64,000 nt of DNA from CAJQLB01 sp905479065 (GCA_943846735.1 OX044364.1:558001-622000), one strand, 5' to 3'; counted from the first letter of the stretch, positions 38,850 through 47,599 are shown. The notes: a model not told the origin generated them from the sequence alone. Made by a program: numbers and translations.

Positions 38850-39358
38850 TGACACAATTAACACATTACAACCATCAATTTTCATCCAAAAGTTTCCCCA
38901 TAACAGTTGTTTGTGACGGTGTAACCAATGACAATAACTTAGGGAGCTTATTTCGTATTTGTGATGCCTTTGGAGTTGCTAAACTCATACTTTGTGGAAC
39001 AAACGTGACCCTTGGCAGAAAAATGACAAAAACTTCCAGGGCCACAGAGAAGGTGGTTCCCTATGACATTCAATCAGATATTAATGACGTGATCAACACA
39101 CTCAAAACGGAACATCACTGCATCATCGCTTTAGAAATCACTTCGACAAGTGTCTCCATTCATGATTTTAACCTTCCCTTACCTCTAACAGGCCCTATAA
39201 GCCTGATTGTAGGCCATGAGAATTTTGGTATTTCAGAAGAAGTTTTAGCCCAGTGCGATCACAGTGTACACATTCCAATGTACGGCCAAAATAGCAGCAT
39301 GAATGTGGTTCAGGCCACAAATATTGCTATTTATGAGTTTACCAAACAATTAGTCTAA
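38849..39358 (+). CDS. TrmH-type SpoU RNA 2'-O-methyltransferase
   Basis: A 169-residue minimal SpoU methylase with only the knotted catalytic domain and no substrate-recognition extension. Motif 1 is DNNLGSLFRICDAFGV (Asn/Arg catalytic), motif 2 SLIVGHENFGISEEVL, motif 3 HIPMYGQNSSMNVVQATNIAIYE. It should methylate a ribose 2'-OH in tRNA or rRNA; the target cannot be read from sequence. It overlaps the previous gene by one base. Confidence 0.9.
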   Translation: MTQLTHYNHQFSSKSFPITVVCDGVTNDNNLGSLFRICDAFGVAKLILCGTNVTLGRKMTKTSRATEKVVPYDIQSDINDVINTLKTEHHCIIALEITSTSVSIHDFNLPLPLTGPISLIVGHENFGISEEVLAQCDHSVHIPMYGQNSSMNVVQATNIAIYEFTKQLV

Positions 39359-39379
39359 TCTCTTTTTTATCTTTACGAT

Positions 39380-40468
39380 ATGAATTCAAATACCATTTCC
39401 GCAGGCATACTTAAGGCAATTGCTGTCATTGCAGGAGTTTTGTTGTTGCTTTACTTCTTAGTTAAAATACAAGCTGTATTAACCTATGTCGCTATTGCCT
39501 CAGTCATTTCACTTATTGGCCTACCGGTGGTACGCTTCCTCAGAACCAAGCTAAAATTAAGAAATACCCTAGCGGTGATTCTTACCATGTTAGTTATGAT
39601 TGGTCTCCTATTTGGTCTCGTGCGCATGTTTATCCCTTTAATTGTTGAGCAAGGCCATAACTTATCATTGCTCAATATTGACGAATTGCAAAGGAACATC
39701 GAAGATTTATACCGTCAAATTTCAGAGTACTTTGCCATCAATAATTTTAATTTTGAAAAATCTCTGAAAGAATCTAACCTATTGTCAAAACTAAATTTTA
39801 GTGTGATTCCAGAATTCTTGAATTCTCTTATTAGTGGGTTTGGCAGTTTTAGCATTGGTCTCTTTTCTGTTTTGTTCATTGCATTTTTCTTTTTAAAAGA
39901 CAACCGATTGTTAGAAGAAATTATCATGGTTTTAGTACCTGATGGCAAAGAAGCACGTTCTAAAAAGTCATTGCACATCATTAAAGATTTACTATCCCGA
40001 TATTTTGTGGGACTTATTTTTCAGATACTCATTTTGTTTATCATCTACACAGTGGTCCTGCTCATTTTTGGTATTAAAAATGCCGTGGTGATTGCTTTTT
40101 TATGTGCCTTGCTCAATTTGATTCCTTATATAGGCCCGTTAATTGGCGCCTTTTTAATGGTGGTCTTGACCATGTCTAGTAATCTTGGTGCTAGTTTCAG
40201 TGAAGTAATTTTGCCAAAAACAACCTATGTGATGATTGGGTTTATGATTGGGCAACTGGTAGATAATTTTTTCAGCCAGCCCTTTATATTTTCAAAAAGT
40301 GTCAAATCACATCCTCTAGAAATCTTTCTTGTCATTATCATTGGTGGCTTACTGTTTGGTGTTATTGGTATGATTACCGCGGTACCGTCCTACACGGCCT
40401 TAAAAGTGATCATGAAAGAATTTCTTTCAGAAAACAAAATCGTGAAAGAACTTACCAAAAACATTTAA
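39380..40468 (+). CDS. AI-2E family transporter (TqsA/PerM-like)
   Basis: A 362-residue polytopic membrane protein with about seven to eight helices and the family's late signature (FLCALLNLIPYIGPLIGAFL, then QLVDNFFSQPFIFSKSVKSHPL). Members export autoinducer-2 or act as Na+/H+ antiporters; for Bacteroidota the substrate is unknown. It is 21 bases after the SpoU methylase and 6 bases before the THUMP-like methyltransferase, so is within the same operon. Confidence 0.9.
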   Translation: MNSNTISAGILKAIAVIAGVLLLLYFLVKIQAVLTYVAIASVISLIGLPVVRFLRTKLKLRNTLAVILTMLVMIGLLFGLVRMFIPLIVEQGHNLSLLNIDELQRNIEDLYRQISEYFAINNFNFEKSLKESNLLSKLNFSVIPEFLNSLISGFGSFSIGLFSVLFIAFFFLKDNRLLEEIIMVLVPDGKEARSKKSLHIIKDLLSRYFVGLIFQILILFIIYTVVLLIFGIKNAVVIAFLCALLNLIPYIGPLIGAFLMVVLTMSSNLGASFSEVILPKTTYVMIGFMIGQLVDNFFSQPFIFSKSVKSHPLEIFLVIIIGGLLFGVIGMITAVPSYTALKVIMKEFLSENKIVKELTKNI

Positions 40469-40474
40469 GTTATC

Positions 40475-41662
40475 TTGAACGAGATTCTCTTAAATACGAT
40501 CAATCAACACTTTATAAACACCCATTTAGAGTCTGATATCGGTTCTTTAATGCTCAAAAAATTAGATGGTTATAGCGGAGATAAAAAGGCACTCATTGCA
40601 CAAATTGAATCTAAAAAAAAGTGCCAAACAAAGCTTCCAACTTGGTATGATACTAAGAATATTTACTATCCTAACAAACTTAATATTGAGCAGACATCCT
40701 CTGAAATCACAGCCCAATATAAAGCCTCATTGATGCGTGGGCACACCCTTATTGATATTACGGGTGGCTTTGGTGTTGATACTTATTACTTTTCAAAGCA
40801 GTTTGACACAGTGACGCATTGTGAAATCAATGCCTCATTATCTGAGATTGTGAAGCATAATTACACCCAATTAAAAGCGTCTAATATACACGCTATTACG
40901 GGAGATGGTATTGCCTACTTGCAAAAGAGCGACACATTGTATGATTGTATCTACGTTGACCCATCGAGACGACACGATACCAAAGGCAAAGTATTTTATT
41001 TAAATGACTGTGTTCCTAATATCCCTGAGCATTTGGATCTTTTGTTAGCGAAAGCACAGACAGTTCTCATTAAGGCCTCCCCAATGTTAGATATTTCTGC
41101 AGGGATTAAAGACCTTGGCTGTGTCAAAGAAATTCATGTAGTGGCTGTAAATAACGATGTAAAAGAAGTACTGTTTTTATTAGACCGAAATGCTTCAGCA
41201 GTAATCCAGATCAAAACTATCAATTTTACAAAAACCGAAGCCCAACGGTTTGACTTTAAACCCGCAGATGAAGCACTTCCACCCGCTTTAAGTTTGCCAA
41301 AGCGTTACCTCTATGAAAGTAATCGTGCCATCATGAAATCTGGAGCCTTTAACGCCGTAGCAAGGCAATTACAATTGGATAAGCTTCATGTCAATTCACA
41401 TTTGTACACCTCCGAGCAGCGCATGGCTTTTCCAGGACGTACGTTTGTGATTGACAAGGTTATTCCTTACCACAAAAAAACCATTTTAAAAGAGGGGCTT
41501 AAAAAAGCGAACATCACAACCCGAAATTTTCCATTATCAGTGAAGGAGCTTCGACAAAAATTTCACATCAAAGATGGGGGTGATTGTTATTTATTTTTTA
41601 CAACGACAATAGACGAACAAAAAATCATGATAAAAACAAAACAGCTTATGACTGCATCATAA
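40475..41662 (+). CDS. class I SAM methyltransferase with THUMP-like domain
   Basis: A 395-residue protein: N-terminal helical segment, then a Rossmann SAM-binding core (LIDITGGFGVDTYYFSKQF as motif I, CIYVDPSRRHD as the catalytic-type motif IV), and a C-terminal THUMP-like region ending FHIKDGGDCYLFFTTT. The DPSRR motif suggests RNA methylation, in keeping with its RNA-modifying neighbours, but the substrate is unknown. Initiation is at a TTG 6 bases after the AI-2E stop; no nearby ATG fits. Its last codons double as a minus-strand terminator hairpin. Confidence 0.85.
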   Translation: MNEILLNTINQHFINTHLESDIGSLMLKKLDGYSGDKKALIAQIESKKKCQTKLPTWYDTKNIYYPNKLNIEQTSSEITAQYKASLMRGHTLIDITGGFGVDTYYFSKQFDTVTHCEINASLSEIVKHNYTQLKASNIHAITGDGIAYLQKSDTLYDCIYVDPSRRHDTKGKVFYLNDCVPNIPEHLDLLLAKAQTVLIKASPMLDISAGIKDLGCVKEIHVVAVNNDVKEVLFLLDRNASAVIQIKTINFTKTEAQRFDFKPADEALPPALSLPKRYLYESNRAIMKSGAFNAVARQLQLDKLHVNSHLYTSEQRMAFPGRTFVIDKVIPYHKKTILKEGLKKANITTRNFPLSVKELRQKFHIKDGGDCYLFFTTTIDEQKIMIKTKQLMTAS

Positions 41663-41666
41663 GCTG
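41630..41666 (-). terminator. intrinsic terminator of the 41727-42632 lipoprotein gene, inside the convergent CDS end
   Basis: On the minus strand a perfect 11-bp stem (ACAGCTTATGA / TCATAAGCTGT, 41640-41666) with a 5-base loop is followed by a T-rich tail. The stem overlaps the final codons and stop of the plus-strand methyltransferase. Confidence 0.8.
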
Positions 41667-41726
41667 TAAGTGTTCTGTAGTTTATTAAAAATACCCGTCT
41701 CAAAACAAGACGTCTACAACGCCTGC

Positions 41727-42632
41727 TTAGTCTCTAGCATATTGCGTCATAGAACTGATCTTTCCTTCTAAATCAAAATAGAATATTTCAAATAATTCTT
41801 TTTCCCACACCGTTCCATTTTTTAAAATACGGGTTTCTTTACTCATTACTTGAACACCAGAAGCGGCATCTGTATTGTATATTTTTAAAGGCACAATCGC
41901 AGTAGCGACCCAATTCACTGATTTATATTCGTCTAATAAGGACGATAATGCTGCTTTTGAAAGCTCCATACGCGCTCCTGTATAATCGTTAAAGACCGTT
42001 GTTTCGGCAAAAGGTTTTACAAACTCTGCGGCATTCATGTCATTGTAATCCTTAATGAGTTTTTCGATGATGGCTACTTCATTTCTGTCAGAAAACACTA
42101 AAGGTCGTCCTTTGTATTCATTGTCTGGGCCACCAATAAATTTACCTCCGTATGATTTTCCAAAATTAGAGGAATCAATGGTTTTCCATTGCTTAAAGGC
42201 ATCAATTTTCCCATCTTGATTAAAATTAAAAAACTCCATGAGATCTAATTTCTCATAAGAGCCATTTTTGTAATGACGTTCCTCTTTAGACCAGGCCAAC
42301 ACTTTGGTATCATTATCTCCTTGTAATTTAACAGGGATTACAACGTAAGGTTCCATGGTAATAGAGTCCATAGATTCTAACCATTGTCTGGTAGTTTCTA
42401 CACCATTTGCTCCTAAAAAGGTAGAATCATAGTATTCGGTAAGGTTGTCAGTATTTTGCTCACTGTACAAGGTTGCCAATTTGAGTAGTTTATCGGCCAT
42501 GGCATTATCTCCAATCGTGTAAGCGTTTCCTGAGTTATCGCCGTCGCCAAGATATTGTCCTCCTGAATTCATACAGCTCATCATACAACCGCTAACTGCG
42601 ACCATTAATATTCCTTTTTTAATAAGTTTCAT
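41727..42632 (-). CDS. lipoprotein with two NTF2/SnoaL-like domains
   Basis: A 301-residue lipoprotein: signal ending in a lipobox near VSGCMMSC, then two similar segments each about 110-130 residues with the NTF2-like pattern (TEYYDSTFLGANG and WSKEERHYKNGSYEKLDLMEFF; PFAETTVFNDYTG and MSKETRILKNGTVWEKELFEIFYF). The repeated Lys-Glu-x-R and F-E-x-F endings show an internal duplication. NTF2-like folds bind small molecules or act as enzymes; none is assigned. The gene is a single unit with its own terminator. Confidence 0.72.
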   Translation of the reverse strand: MKLIKKGILMVAVSGCMMSCMNSGGQYLGDGDNSGNAYTIGDNAMADKLLKLATLYSEQNTDNLTEYYDSTFLGANGVETTRQWLESMDSITMEPYVVIPVKLQGDNDTKVLAWSKEERHYKNGSYEKLDLMEFFNFNQDGKIDAFKQWKTIDSSNFGKSYGGKFIGGPDNEYKGRPLVFSDRNEVAIIEKLIKDYNDMNAAEFVKPFAETTVFNDYTGARMELSKAALSSLLDEYKSVNWVATAIVPLKIYNTDAASGVQVMSKETRILKNGTVWEKELFEIFYFDLEGKISSMTQYARD

Positions 42633-42831
42633 GATATTTTATTTAATTAGTTGTTAAACTGAAATGTAGGCTATTTTAATTTAATTTCAAAATGCAAGTG
42701 ACTAACTCCCAAAAACAGCTTCCATCTTGTAATCCTTTAAGTATTAAAGTAGACAGAATAAAAAACATTACTTTCGGGTAGGATAAATTCATTATCAACG
42801 GTTATATAACAAACAACAATATCTAACACTT

Positions 42832-43506
42832 ATGAAAAAGACATTTTTATTATTACTAACCTTCACCCTATTTTATTGTAACGATTCTGATGATCGTATT
42901 AATCTTACGGTGTACAATCCAGAACTGACTGTACTTGAAAACCTCGACAACGGCGTCTCTGCATTTTCAATTACAGAGGCACTTGGTGTTGCTTCGCTTT
43001 ATGGCGTTGAATACGCAGGAGGGTTTATTTATCACTTTGACCAAGCAGCAGGATTTTTATACATAGCTTCAGACTACTCGAGTATCGGGCCATCGTCTTG
43101 GGGAGATCACTTTGATTTAACAAATAGTGCCGAGATTGGTGCTGGACTTGCTAATACACAACAAATTGTTGACGGAAATTTAAACGATAACAGTAATGTT
43201 ATCAACGGCCTAGAATTTGGAAGCGATGATTACGTTTTTAAAATAGTTTCTGATTTGGAATATCAGAATTATGATGACTGGTTTGTTCCTAGCAGTGGCT
43301 CTATGAAAGCCATCTATGATAATGTTCACTCACAAGACCAAGGTAATTTTGACGAAACCCTTGTTTATTGGACCTCTACAAAGGATGGTTATGCACCATT
43401 TGTAATGGGATTCAACACAAATTGGGGTGGTGAGGTTTTTTTAGGTTCTTGCTTTAATTCTAATGGTGTCATGCTTGTTAGAAAAGAATTGGTCGCGCAA
43501 GATTAA
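42832..43506 (+). CDS. lipoprotein with DUF1566/Lcl-like domain
   Basis: A 224-residue lipoprotein: short signal with lipobox-like LFYC (about 13-16) followed by NDSDD. The body carries the DUF1566-like pattern of W-F-V-P-S (YDDWFVPSSGSMKAIYDN), YWTSTKDGYAPFVMGF and a C-terminal MLVRKEL. DUF1566 domains occur in surface proteins of marine bacteria with no assigned function. It is a stand-alone gene ending just before a strong bidirectional terminator. Confidence 0.72.
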   Translation: MKKTFLLLLTFTLFYCNDSDDRINLTVYNPELTVLENLDNGVSAFSITEALGVASLYGVEYAGGFIYHFDQAAGFLYIASDYSSIGPSSWGDHFDLTNSAEIGAGLANTQQIVDGNLNDNSNVINGLEFGSDDYVFKIVSDLEYQNYDDWFVPSSGSMKAIYDNVHSQDQGNFDETLVYWTSTKDGYAPFVMGFNTNWGGEVFLGSCFNSNGVMLVRKELVAQD

Positions 43507-43531
43507 CCTCATGAGTCCAGTACACTCATAA

Positions 43532-43566
43532 ACAAAAAACCCTCTATTTAAGTAGAGGGTTTTTTA
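43532..43566. terminator. bidirectional intrinsic terminator
   Basis: An 8-bp perfect stem (ACCCTCTA / TAGAGGGT, 43539-43560) with a 6-base loop is flanked by A-run and T-run, and lies between convergent genes ending at 43506 and 43584. Confidence 0.9.
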
Positions 43567-43583
43567 ATAACAATGGTTGCCCA

Positions 43584-44129
43584 CTATTCTTCTGTATCTG
43601 CCTCCATTTTTGGTGGTGCTGGCACATCTTTACTATACACATAAAACTGCTTGATTTTCCCGTCTTCAATCTGACCATCAATCATGTGTAATTCTACATT
43701 TTGTTTTCCATCAACAGTGGTGGTCACTTCATGTCCTGCAATGATCCACTCTTGCCCCCCATTCACTGCCTTATAAGGCATGGCCCAATAGACGTTCCAT
43801 TGTGGGCTTTCGGCTTCAAACCATGCTGATAAGCCTTCACGATGCATGTCTTTTCCTTTCATGACATTGCCATCTTCTGTTTCGATACTGATGGAATCTG
43901 ACTCCATGGCCATGATGGCTTCAATATCACCATCATTGTGCGCTTTGATGTAGTTCATCCAGACATCGGTTACGGCATCTGTTGCGACGACATATGTTTC
44001 GCCTTCAACGGGTGTAAAGAACCCAGCGCCTTCTTGTTCTTTGGCAGCTTCTTTTTCTACAGGAGCATTACAAGCTGTGATGGTAACGGCAAGCATTAGT
44101 ACTAATGTTTTCATGATTGAGTTGTTCAT
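43584..44129 (-). CDS. NTF2-like lipoprotein
   Basis: A 181-residue lipoprotein with lipobox ITAC (about 17-20) and an NTF2/SnoaL-like domain (VWMNYIKAHNDGDIEAIMAM, a conserved-looking nuclear transport factor 2 start, followed by GKDMHREGLSAWF and a final FYVYSKD). A second ATG five codons in (44114) leaves a more standard signal peptide and may be the real start. It probably binds a small ligand in the periplasm or outer membrane; nothing more can be said. Distantly like the other two NTF2-like lipoproteins nearby. Confidence 0.75.
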   Translation of the reverse strand: MNNSIMKTLVLMLAVTITACNAPVEKEAAKEQEGAGFFTPVEGETYVVATDAVTDVWMNYIKAHNDGDIEAIMAMESDSISIETEDGNVMKGKDMHREGLSAWFEAESPQWNVYWAMPYKAVNGGQEWIIAGHEVTTTVDGKQNVELHMIDGQIEDGKIKQFYVYSKDVPAPPKMEADTEE

Positions 44130-44453
44130 TGTGTTTATTTTTAAGGTTAGTTAGTCACTAAATGTAGGCAATTATAAGTTAGGAGGGGCATTTCTATTAT
44201 TACAGTAAGGTTTTATATGTTGCAAAGGTGCAGCATAACTACATCGACTTCCCATTTTTTACACCCTCATAAAATACATTGATTTATATCGATATTATCG
44301 AATGTTCATAAGATAATTAAAAACAATATTGTAATATACTTGCATTTTACAATAAATCTAATAATTTAGCTTTTTATTTAGCAAATTGTTAAAACAACAA
44401 CCAATTTTTAATCATTATTCCCCCCTAATTTATTTAGTTAAAACGTAACACTT
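44130..44453. other. 324-base divergent intergenic region
   Basis: No coding sequence is seen. The half nearest the acyltransferase is very A/T-rich and contains TATACTTGCA near 44336, one mismatch from the -7 consensus, and an imperfect palindrome around ATCGATATTATCGAA near 44290-44304. No full promoter is convincing. Confidence 0.4.
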
Positions 44454-45725
44454 ATGAATGTAAAAAAAGTTTTTTTTGAACGTCCTGCGCACAATTTTAA
44501 AGCCATAGACGGTATTCGAGCCATTGCTGTCCTTTGGGTAATTATATTTCACGTGTGGATATTTCAACACAACACCTTTCCTGATGTATTAGGCGCAGTT
44601 GCACAAAACCCTCTATTTGTTTGGATTACTAAAGGGGATTTAGGTGTGGATTTATTTTTTGTTATCAGTGGGTTTCTCATTGGTACGATTCTATTTAAAG
44701 AGTTTAAAAAAACACAAACATTAAATTTCAAATCTTTTTATCTGAGACGATTTTTACGTTTGTTTCCTGTGTATTTATTTTCAATGATTATTGCCTTGTA
44801 TTTTTTAAAGGATGGTGGTGCAGAGAAATGGCCAACGGTGTGGTCTAACCTACTCTATGTCAATAATTATGTCTATCAATCGTATATGGGCTGGACCTGG
44901 TCACTCGCTATTGAAGAACAATTTTACATTGTCATTCCTTTTTTAATTGTATTTCTTTTTCCAAAGTTTAAAAATAAAAAGCTTCTGTTTGGGATCTTAG
45001 CCATCATTCCTGTGGCCCTTACCTACTATTATTCTGTCCATATTTATAATTTTCAAATTCCTTACAATAGAGAAATATTTGGGGATGTATGGCAAGAATG
45101 GTTCTGGGGCTACTACATGCTCACACACCTGCGCTATGGTGGTTTGTTAAGTGGCGTTATCGCTGCATATATTCATGTGAACCATGCCGATAAAGTGGGT
45201 GATTTTTTTACCAACAAGAAGTTATTTGCTAACAGTTTGATTGGCTTAAGTATCTTTCTCTTTATTGTGATTTCAAGTTTGTCATTAGGGCAAGCTGCAC
45301 CTTTGGAAGAATCCATTTTTTATGAACTTCCAAGACAGGTTGCTTCCTACTATGAAGTGATTCATCGCGAACTGTTTTCTTACGCGGTTGTCTTTATCAT
45401 GATGGCTTGTATGTACTCAAGTTCTAGAATCATTAAACCAATTAACAGTTTCTTATCAGCAAAGATATTTTACCCTATTGCTAAAATTTCCTATTCAGCT
45501 TACCTCTTTCACGTCATGTTTATGGAATGGTTTTTTCCTTTATTTACAGATTACAGTGCCTCGAGCTTGACAACGATACAAATTGTGTTGATAAATGGTG
45601 TTATTTCAATCGTCATCACCGTAGTCGTTTCAGGACTTATGGTACTATTTATTGAACAACCATTTAACGATTTAAAAAACAAATTGACTTCAAAGAAGAA
45701 AACATTGAAAAGTCAAGCGGTTTAA
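44454..45725 (+). CDS. acyltransferase 3 family (OafA/YrhL-like) membrane protein
   Basis: A 423-residue membrane protein with about ten transmembrane helices. It has the family start AIDGIRAIAVLWVIIFHVW (catalytic His in FHVW), the DLFFVISGFLIG motif, FYLRRFLRLFPVYLF and TWSLAIEEQFYIVIPFL. These enzymes O-acetylate surface glycans such as lipopolysaccharide or peptidoglycan; the acceptor here is unknown. It forms a single-gene unit ended by a strong terminator. Confidence 0.93.
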   Translation: MNVKKVFFERPAHNFKAIDGIRAIAVLWVIIFHVWIFQHNTFPDVLGAVAQNPLFVWITKGDLGVDLFFVISGFLIGTILFKEFKKTQTLNFKSFYLRRFLRLFPVYLFSMIIALYFLKDGGAEKWPTVWSNLLYVNNYVYQSYMGWTWSLAIEEQFYIVIPFLIVFLFPKFKNKKLLFGILAIIPVALTYYYSVHIYNFQIPYNREIFGDVWQEWFWGYYMLTHLRYGGLLSGVIAAYIHVNHADKVGDFFTNKKLFANSLIGLSIFLFIVISSLSLGQAAPLEESIFYELPRQVASYYEVIHRELFSYAVVFIMMACMYSSSRIIKPINSFLSAKIFYPIAKISYSAYLFHVMFMEWFFPLFTDYSASSLTTIQIVLINGVISIVITVVVSGLMVLFIEQPFNDLKNKLTSKKKTLKSQAV

Positions 45726-45730
45726 ACAAA

Positions 45731-45768
45731 AAAACACAGTTCCTAACATTCGTTGAGAACTGTGTTTT
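45731..45768. terminator. bidirectional intrinsic terminator
   Basis: A perfect 12-bp stem (AAAACACAGTTC / GAACTGTGTTTT) with a 14-base loop lies between the convergent acyltransferase gene and the gene at 45812-46195. Confidence 0.9.
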
Positions 45769-45811
45769 AAATTATAAAGCAATCACTCTCAATGAGGGTG
45801 ATATGAACATG

Positions 45812-46195
45812 CTATCTCATAGCACGAATTAGAGGTGCTCCGAGGATACCTGCAACGCAATATTTGTTAGTTAAATCAACCAAATCTGCAAACATCTCTT
45901 CACGCTGTTGACCGAGTACCATGTGCGCCTGTGCACCTTCAGGGCCGTTATAAATTTCCGTTATGCCATACAACGTGTTACCTGTTTCACCGCTAGAAGG
46001 ATCTAAAGGATTATTAAACTCAGGTGCTTTTAATACCGCATAGCATAATACGATTGGCTCGTTTGCGCCATCGATAAAGTGAGTTTCTCTCATAAATGTT
46101 TCGTGTGTCTCAAAAAAATCATCTGCTCTTTCAGTGGCATTATTTGGCACACTAAATGAAATATGAAATCCAACACATCCAGTTTTAATTGTCAT
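45812..46195 (-). CDS. small hypothetical protein, possibly dimeric alpha-beta barrel
   Basis: A 127-residue soluble protein with no signal peptide and no family I recognise. Alternating strands and a helix (GFHISFSVPNNATERADDFFETH, EPIVLCYAVLKAPE, GNTLYGITEIYNGPEGAQAHMVL, MFADLVDLTNKY) resemble the antibiotic-biosynthesis monooxygenase/EthD type of ferredoxin-like barrel. The YNGPEGAQAHM stretch fits the conserved strand-helix junction of such barrels. The fold assignment is inference. Stand-alone gene. Confidence 0.6.
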   Translation of the reverse strand: MTIKTGCVGFHISFSVPNNATERADDFFETHETFMRETHFIDGANEPIVLCYAVLKAPEFNNPLDPSSGETGNTLYGITEIYNGPEGAQAHMVLGQQREEMFADLVDLTNKYCVAGILGAPLIRAMR

Positions 46196-46524
46196 CGAAA
46201 TAATATTTTATAGTTAATAGAATAATCCTACAAATTAATAATTGCAAATCAAAATAAACCAAGTTAGTTTAAGGTTAAATAACATGATTTACAGCGTGTG
46301 ACATGTTTAATTTTCACAAACAACTTTGCTCCTATATTCATGGATATTGGAGCTCTACGTGGGTCTCAATACAGGTATTTTTGGTCTTTAAAGCGTTGTC
46401 ATTACAAGTAATTCAATGGCACAAAACACTTATTAATATCACTGGGCTGTTCATTTTGTTGTTATTTGCAATCTATTATTTATTTGTTAAATTTGATTCT
46501 ATCTAACCTTTAACAACCACTATT
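46196..46524. other. 329-base intergenic region containing a promoter
   Basis: A reading frame of 67 codons (46303-46506, plus) with one hydrophobic segment is present. I do not accept it as a gene because a strong promoter for the downstream gene lies inside its last 15 codons. Otherwise nothing is seen. Confidence 0.45.
46466..46495 (+). promoter_or_regulatory. complete Bacteroidota promoter (TTG-N19-TAAATTTG)
   Basis: A -33 TTG (46466-46468) and -7 TAAATTTG (46488-46495) are separated by 19 bases, 29 bases before the ATG of the AhpD-like gene. It is the only element pair in this window with good spacing. Confidence 0.65.
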
Positions 46525-46944
46525 ATGAAAAAATTATTTTTTATTCTGCTCCTTGTAGGGCTGCAAACCACCAGTTTCTCACAGGATGGACAACTTACTG
46601 CTGAAGAGAAAAAAGAGCTTTTAGCAGAAAGCCCTTTTACTTCAGTTTACCCAGAATCCATACTAAAAAGTTCTAATGCGTATTTTAAAGCTCAAATGGG
46701 CTTATACAAAGAAGGTGCTATCGCCGAAAAAGAAGCTCATTTAGTTGCTCTTGGAACCTCTGCAGCGGTTAAATGTCAATACTGCATTCCTTATCACATC
46801 TCTGAACTAAAAAGATTGGGTGCCTCTGAAGATGAAATAAAAACGGCAGTCCTCATTGCGGCTGACATTATGAAAATGAGTACACTGTTTTACGGCAATG
46901 AATTTGATTTAGAAGCTTTTAAAAAAATGCTTAGAGGAGAATAA
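46525..46944 (+). CDS. exported AhpD-like carboxymuconolactone decarboxylase-family protein
   Basis: A 139-residue protein with a signal peptide cleaved after about residue 20 (SFSQ), then one CMD/AhpD-type domain with C84-x-x-C87 and H91 (VKCQYCIPYHISELKRLG) and SEDEIKTAVLIAADIM. AhpD proteins use this CxxC...H site as a thiol-dependent peroxidase or alkylhydroperoxidase. Most known AhpD-like proteins are cytoplasmic, so an exported version implies a periplasmic thiol redox role; the role itself is inferred. Own promoter and terminator. Confidence 0.85.
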   Translation: MKKLFFILLLVGLQTTSFSQDGQLTAEEKKELLAESPFTSVYPESILKSSNAYFKAQMGLYKEGAIAEKEAHLVALGTSAAVKCQYCIPYHISELKRLGASEDEIKTAVLIAADIMKMSTLFYGNEFDLEAFKKMLRGE

Positions 46945-46976
46945 GATTTCAGGATTCTCGTCCTTTAAACAGTTTT

Positions 46977-47015
46977 AAAAACGCACTAGAATGTTTGACA
47001 TTATAGTGCGTTTTT
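46977..47015. terminator. bidirectional intrinsic terminator
   Basis: A perfect 12-bp stem (AAAAACGCACTA / TAGTGCGTTTTT) with a 15-base loop lies between the convergent AhpD-like gene and the lipoprotein gene ending at 47112. Confidence 0.9.
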
Positions 47016-47111
47016 AATAAGCTTTCATTTCGACAAATGTGATAAAAAGGGGTTGCTTATAATGACATTGCTAGAAAGAGTCGTTTCTTTGCTGGTTCTT
47101 AAACAGCCATG

Positions 47112-47573
47112 TTATTCCTGTATCTCTAAAGCCGTAGTTGTACTGTTGATCGCTTCTGAGAAATAAAATTTAAACTTCAATTTACCATCCTGTTTTACCG
47201 CATAGGTGCTTTCAAGCCATTCAAATTCAAGCTTGGCTTTCCCCTCAGGTGTATTGACTATAAACTCTCCATATTGTTTAAGAGAGATATGCGCAGAATT
47301 GTGATCACTGTCGATAGTAATATCTTCAAATTTTCGCTCACTGCTCACAATGTCGAAGCTCTTTACAAATTCAATAAATTCATCTTTTGAGTAGCGTCTG
47401 CTATTTTCAAAAATAAAAAAGTCATCGGTAACCATGGTATCAAAACGATCGAGGTCCTTATCTAAAACTAAAAAAAAAGTTTTAAATGTTTCCAACACCT
47501 CTTCTTCTGAAATTTTTGTAGGAGTTTGGCAGGCAAAGATGAACAAAGCGGAGAGAAATAATAGTTTTTTCAT
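47112..47573 (-). CDS. NTF2-like lipoprotein
   Basis: From the ATG at 47573 the product is a 153-residue lipoprotein with signal MKKLLFLSALFIFAC (lipobox ending at C15) and an NTF2/SnoaL-like domain (TFKTFFLVLDKDLDRFDTM, FFIFENSRRYSKDEFIEFV, KLEFEWLESTYAV). A TTG seven codons upstream (47594) is unlikely because a -7 promoter element overlaps it. It is the third NTF2-like lipoprotein within 6 kb. Function unknown. Confidence 0.78.
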   Translation of the reverse strand: MKKLLFLSALFIFACQTPTKISEEEVLETFKTFFLVLDKDLDRFDTMVTDDFFIFENSRRYSKDEFIEFVKSFDIVSSERKFEDITIDSDHNSAHISLKQYGEFIVNTPEGKAKLEFEWLESTYAVKQDGKLKFKFYFSEAINSTTTALEIQE

Positions 47574-47591
47574 TGTGTTAATTGGTTTTCT

Positions 47592-47599
47592 CAAATATA
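47592..47599 (-). promoter_or_regulatory. -7 promoter element for the 47112-47573 lipoprotein gene
   Basis: Minus-strand TATATTTG matches TAnnTTTG and is 18 nt before the ATG at 47573. It overlaps the alternative TTG codon, which supports the shorter start. Confidence 0.5.

Noticed and set aside
46303..46506. 67-codon plus-strand frame with one hydrophobic segment
   Set aside because: A strong promoter for the downstream gene lies inside its end and no family match is apparent.
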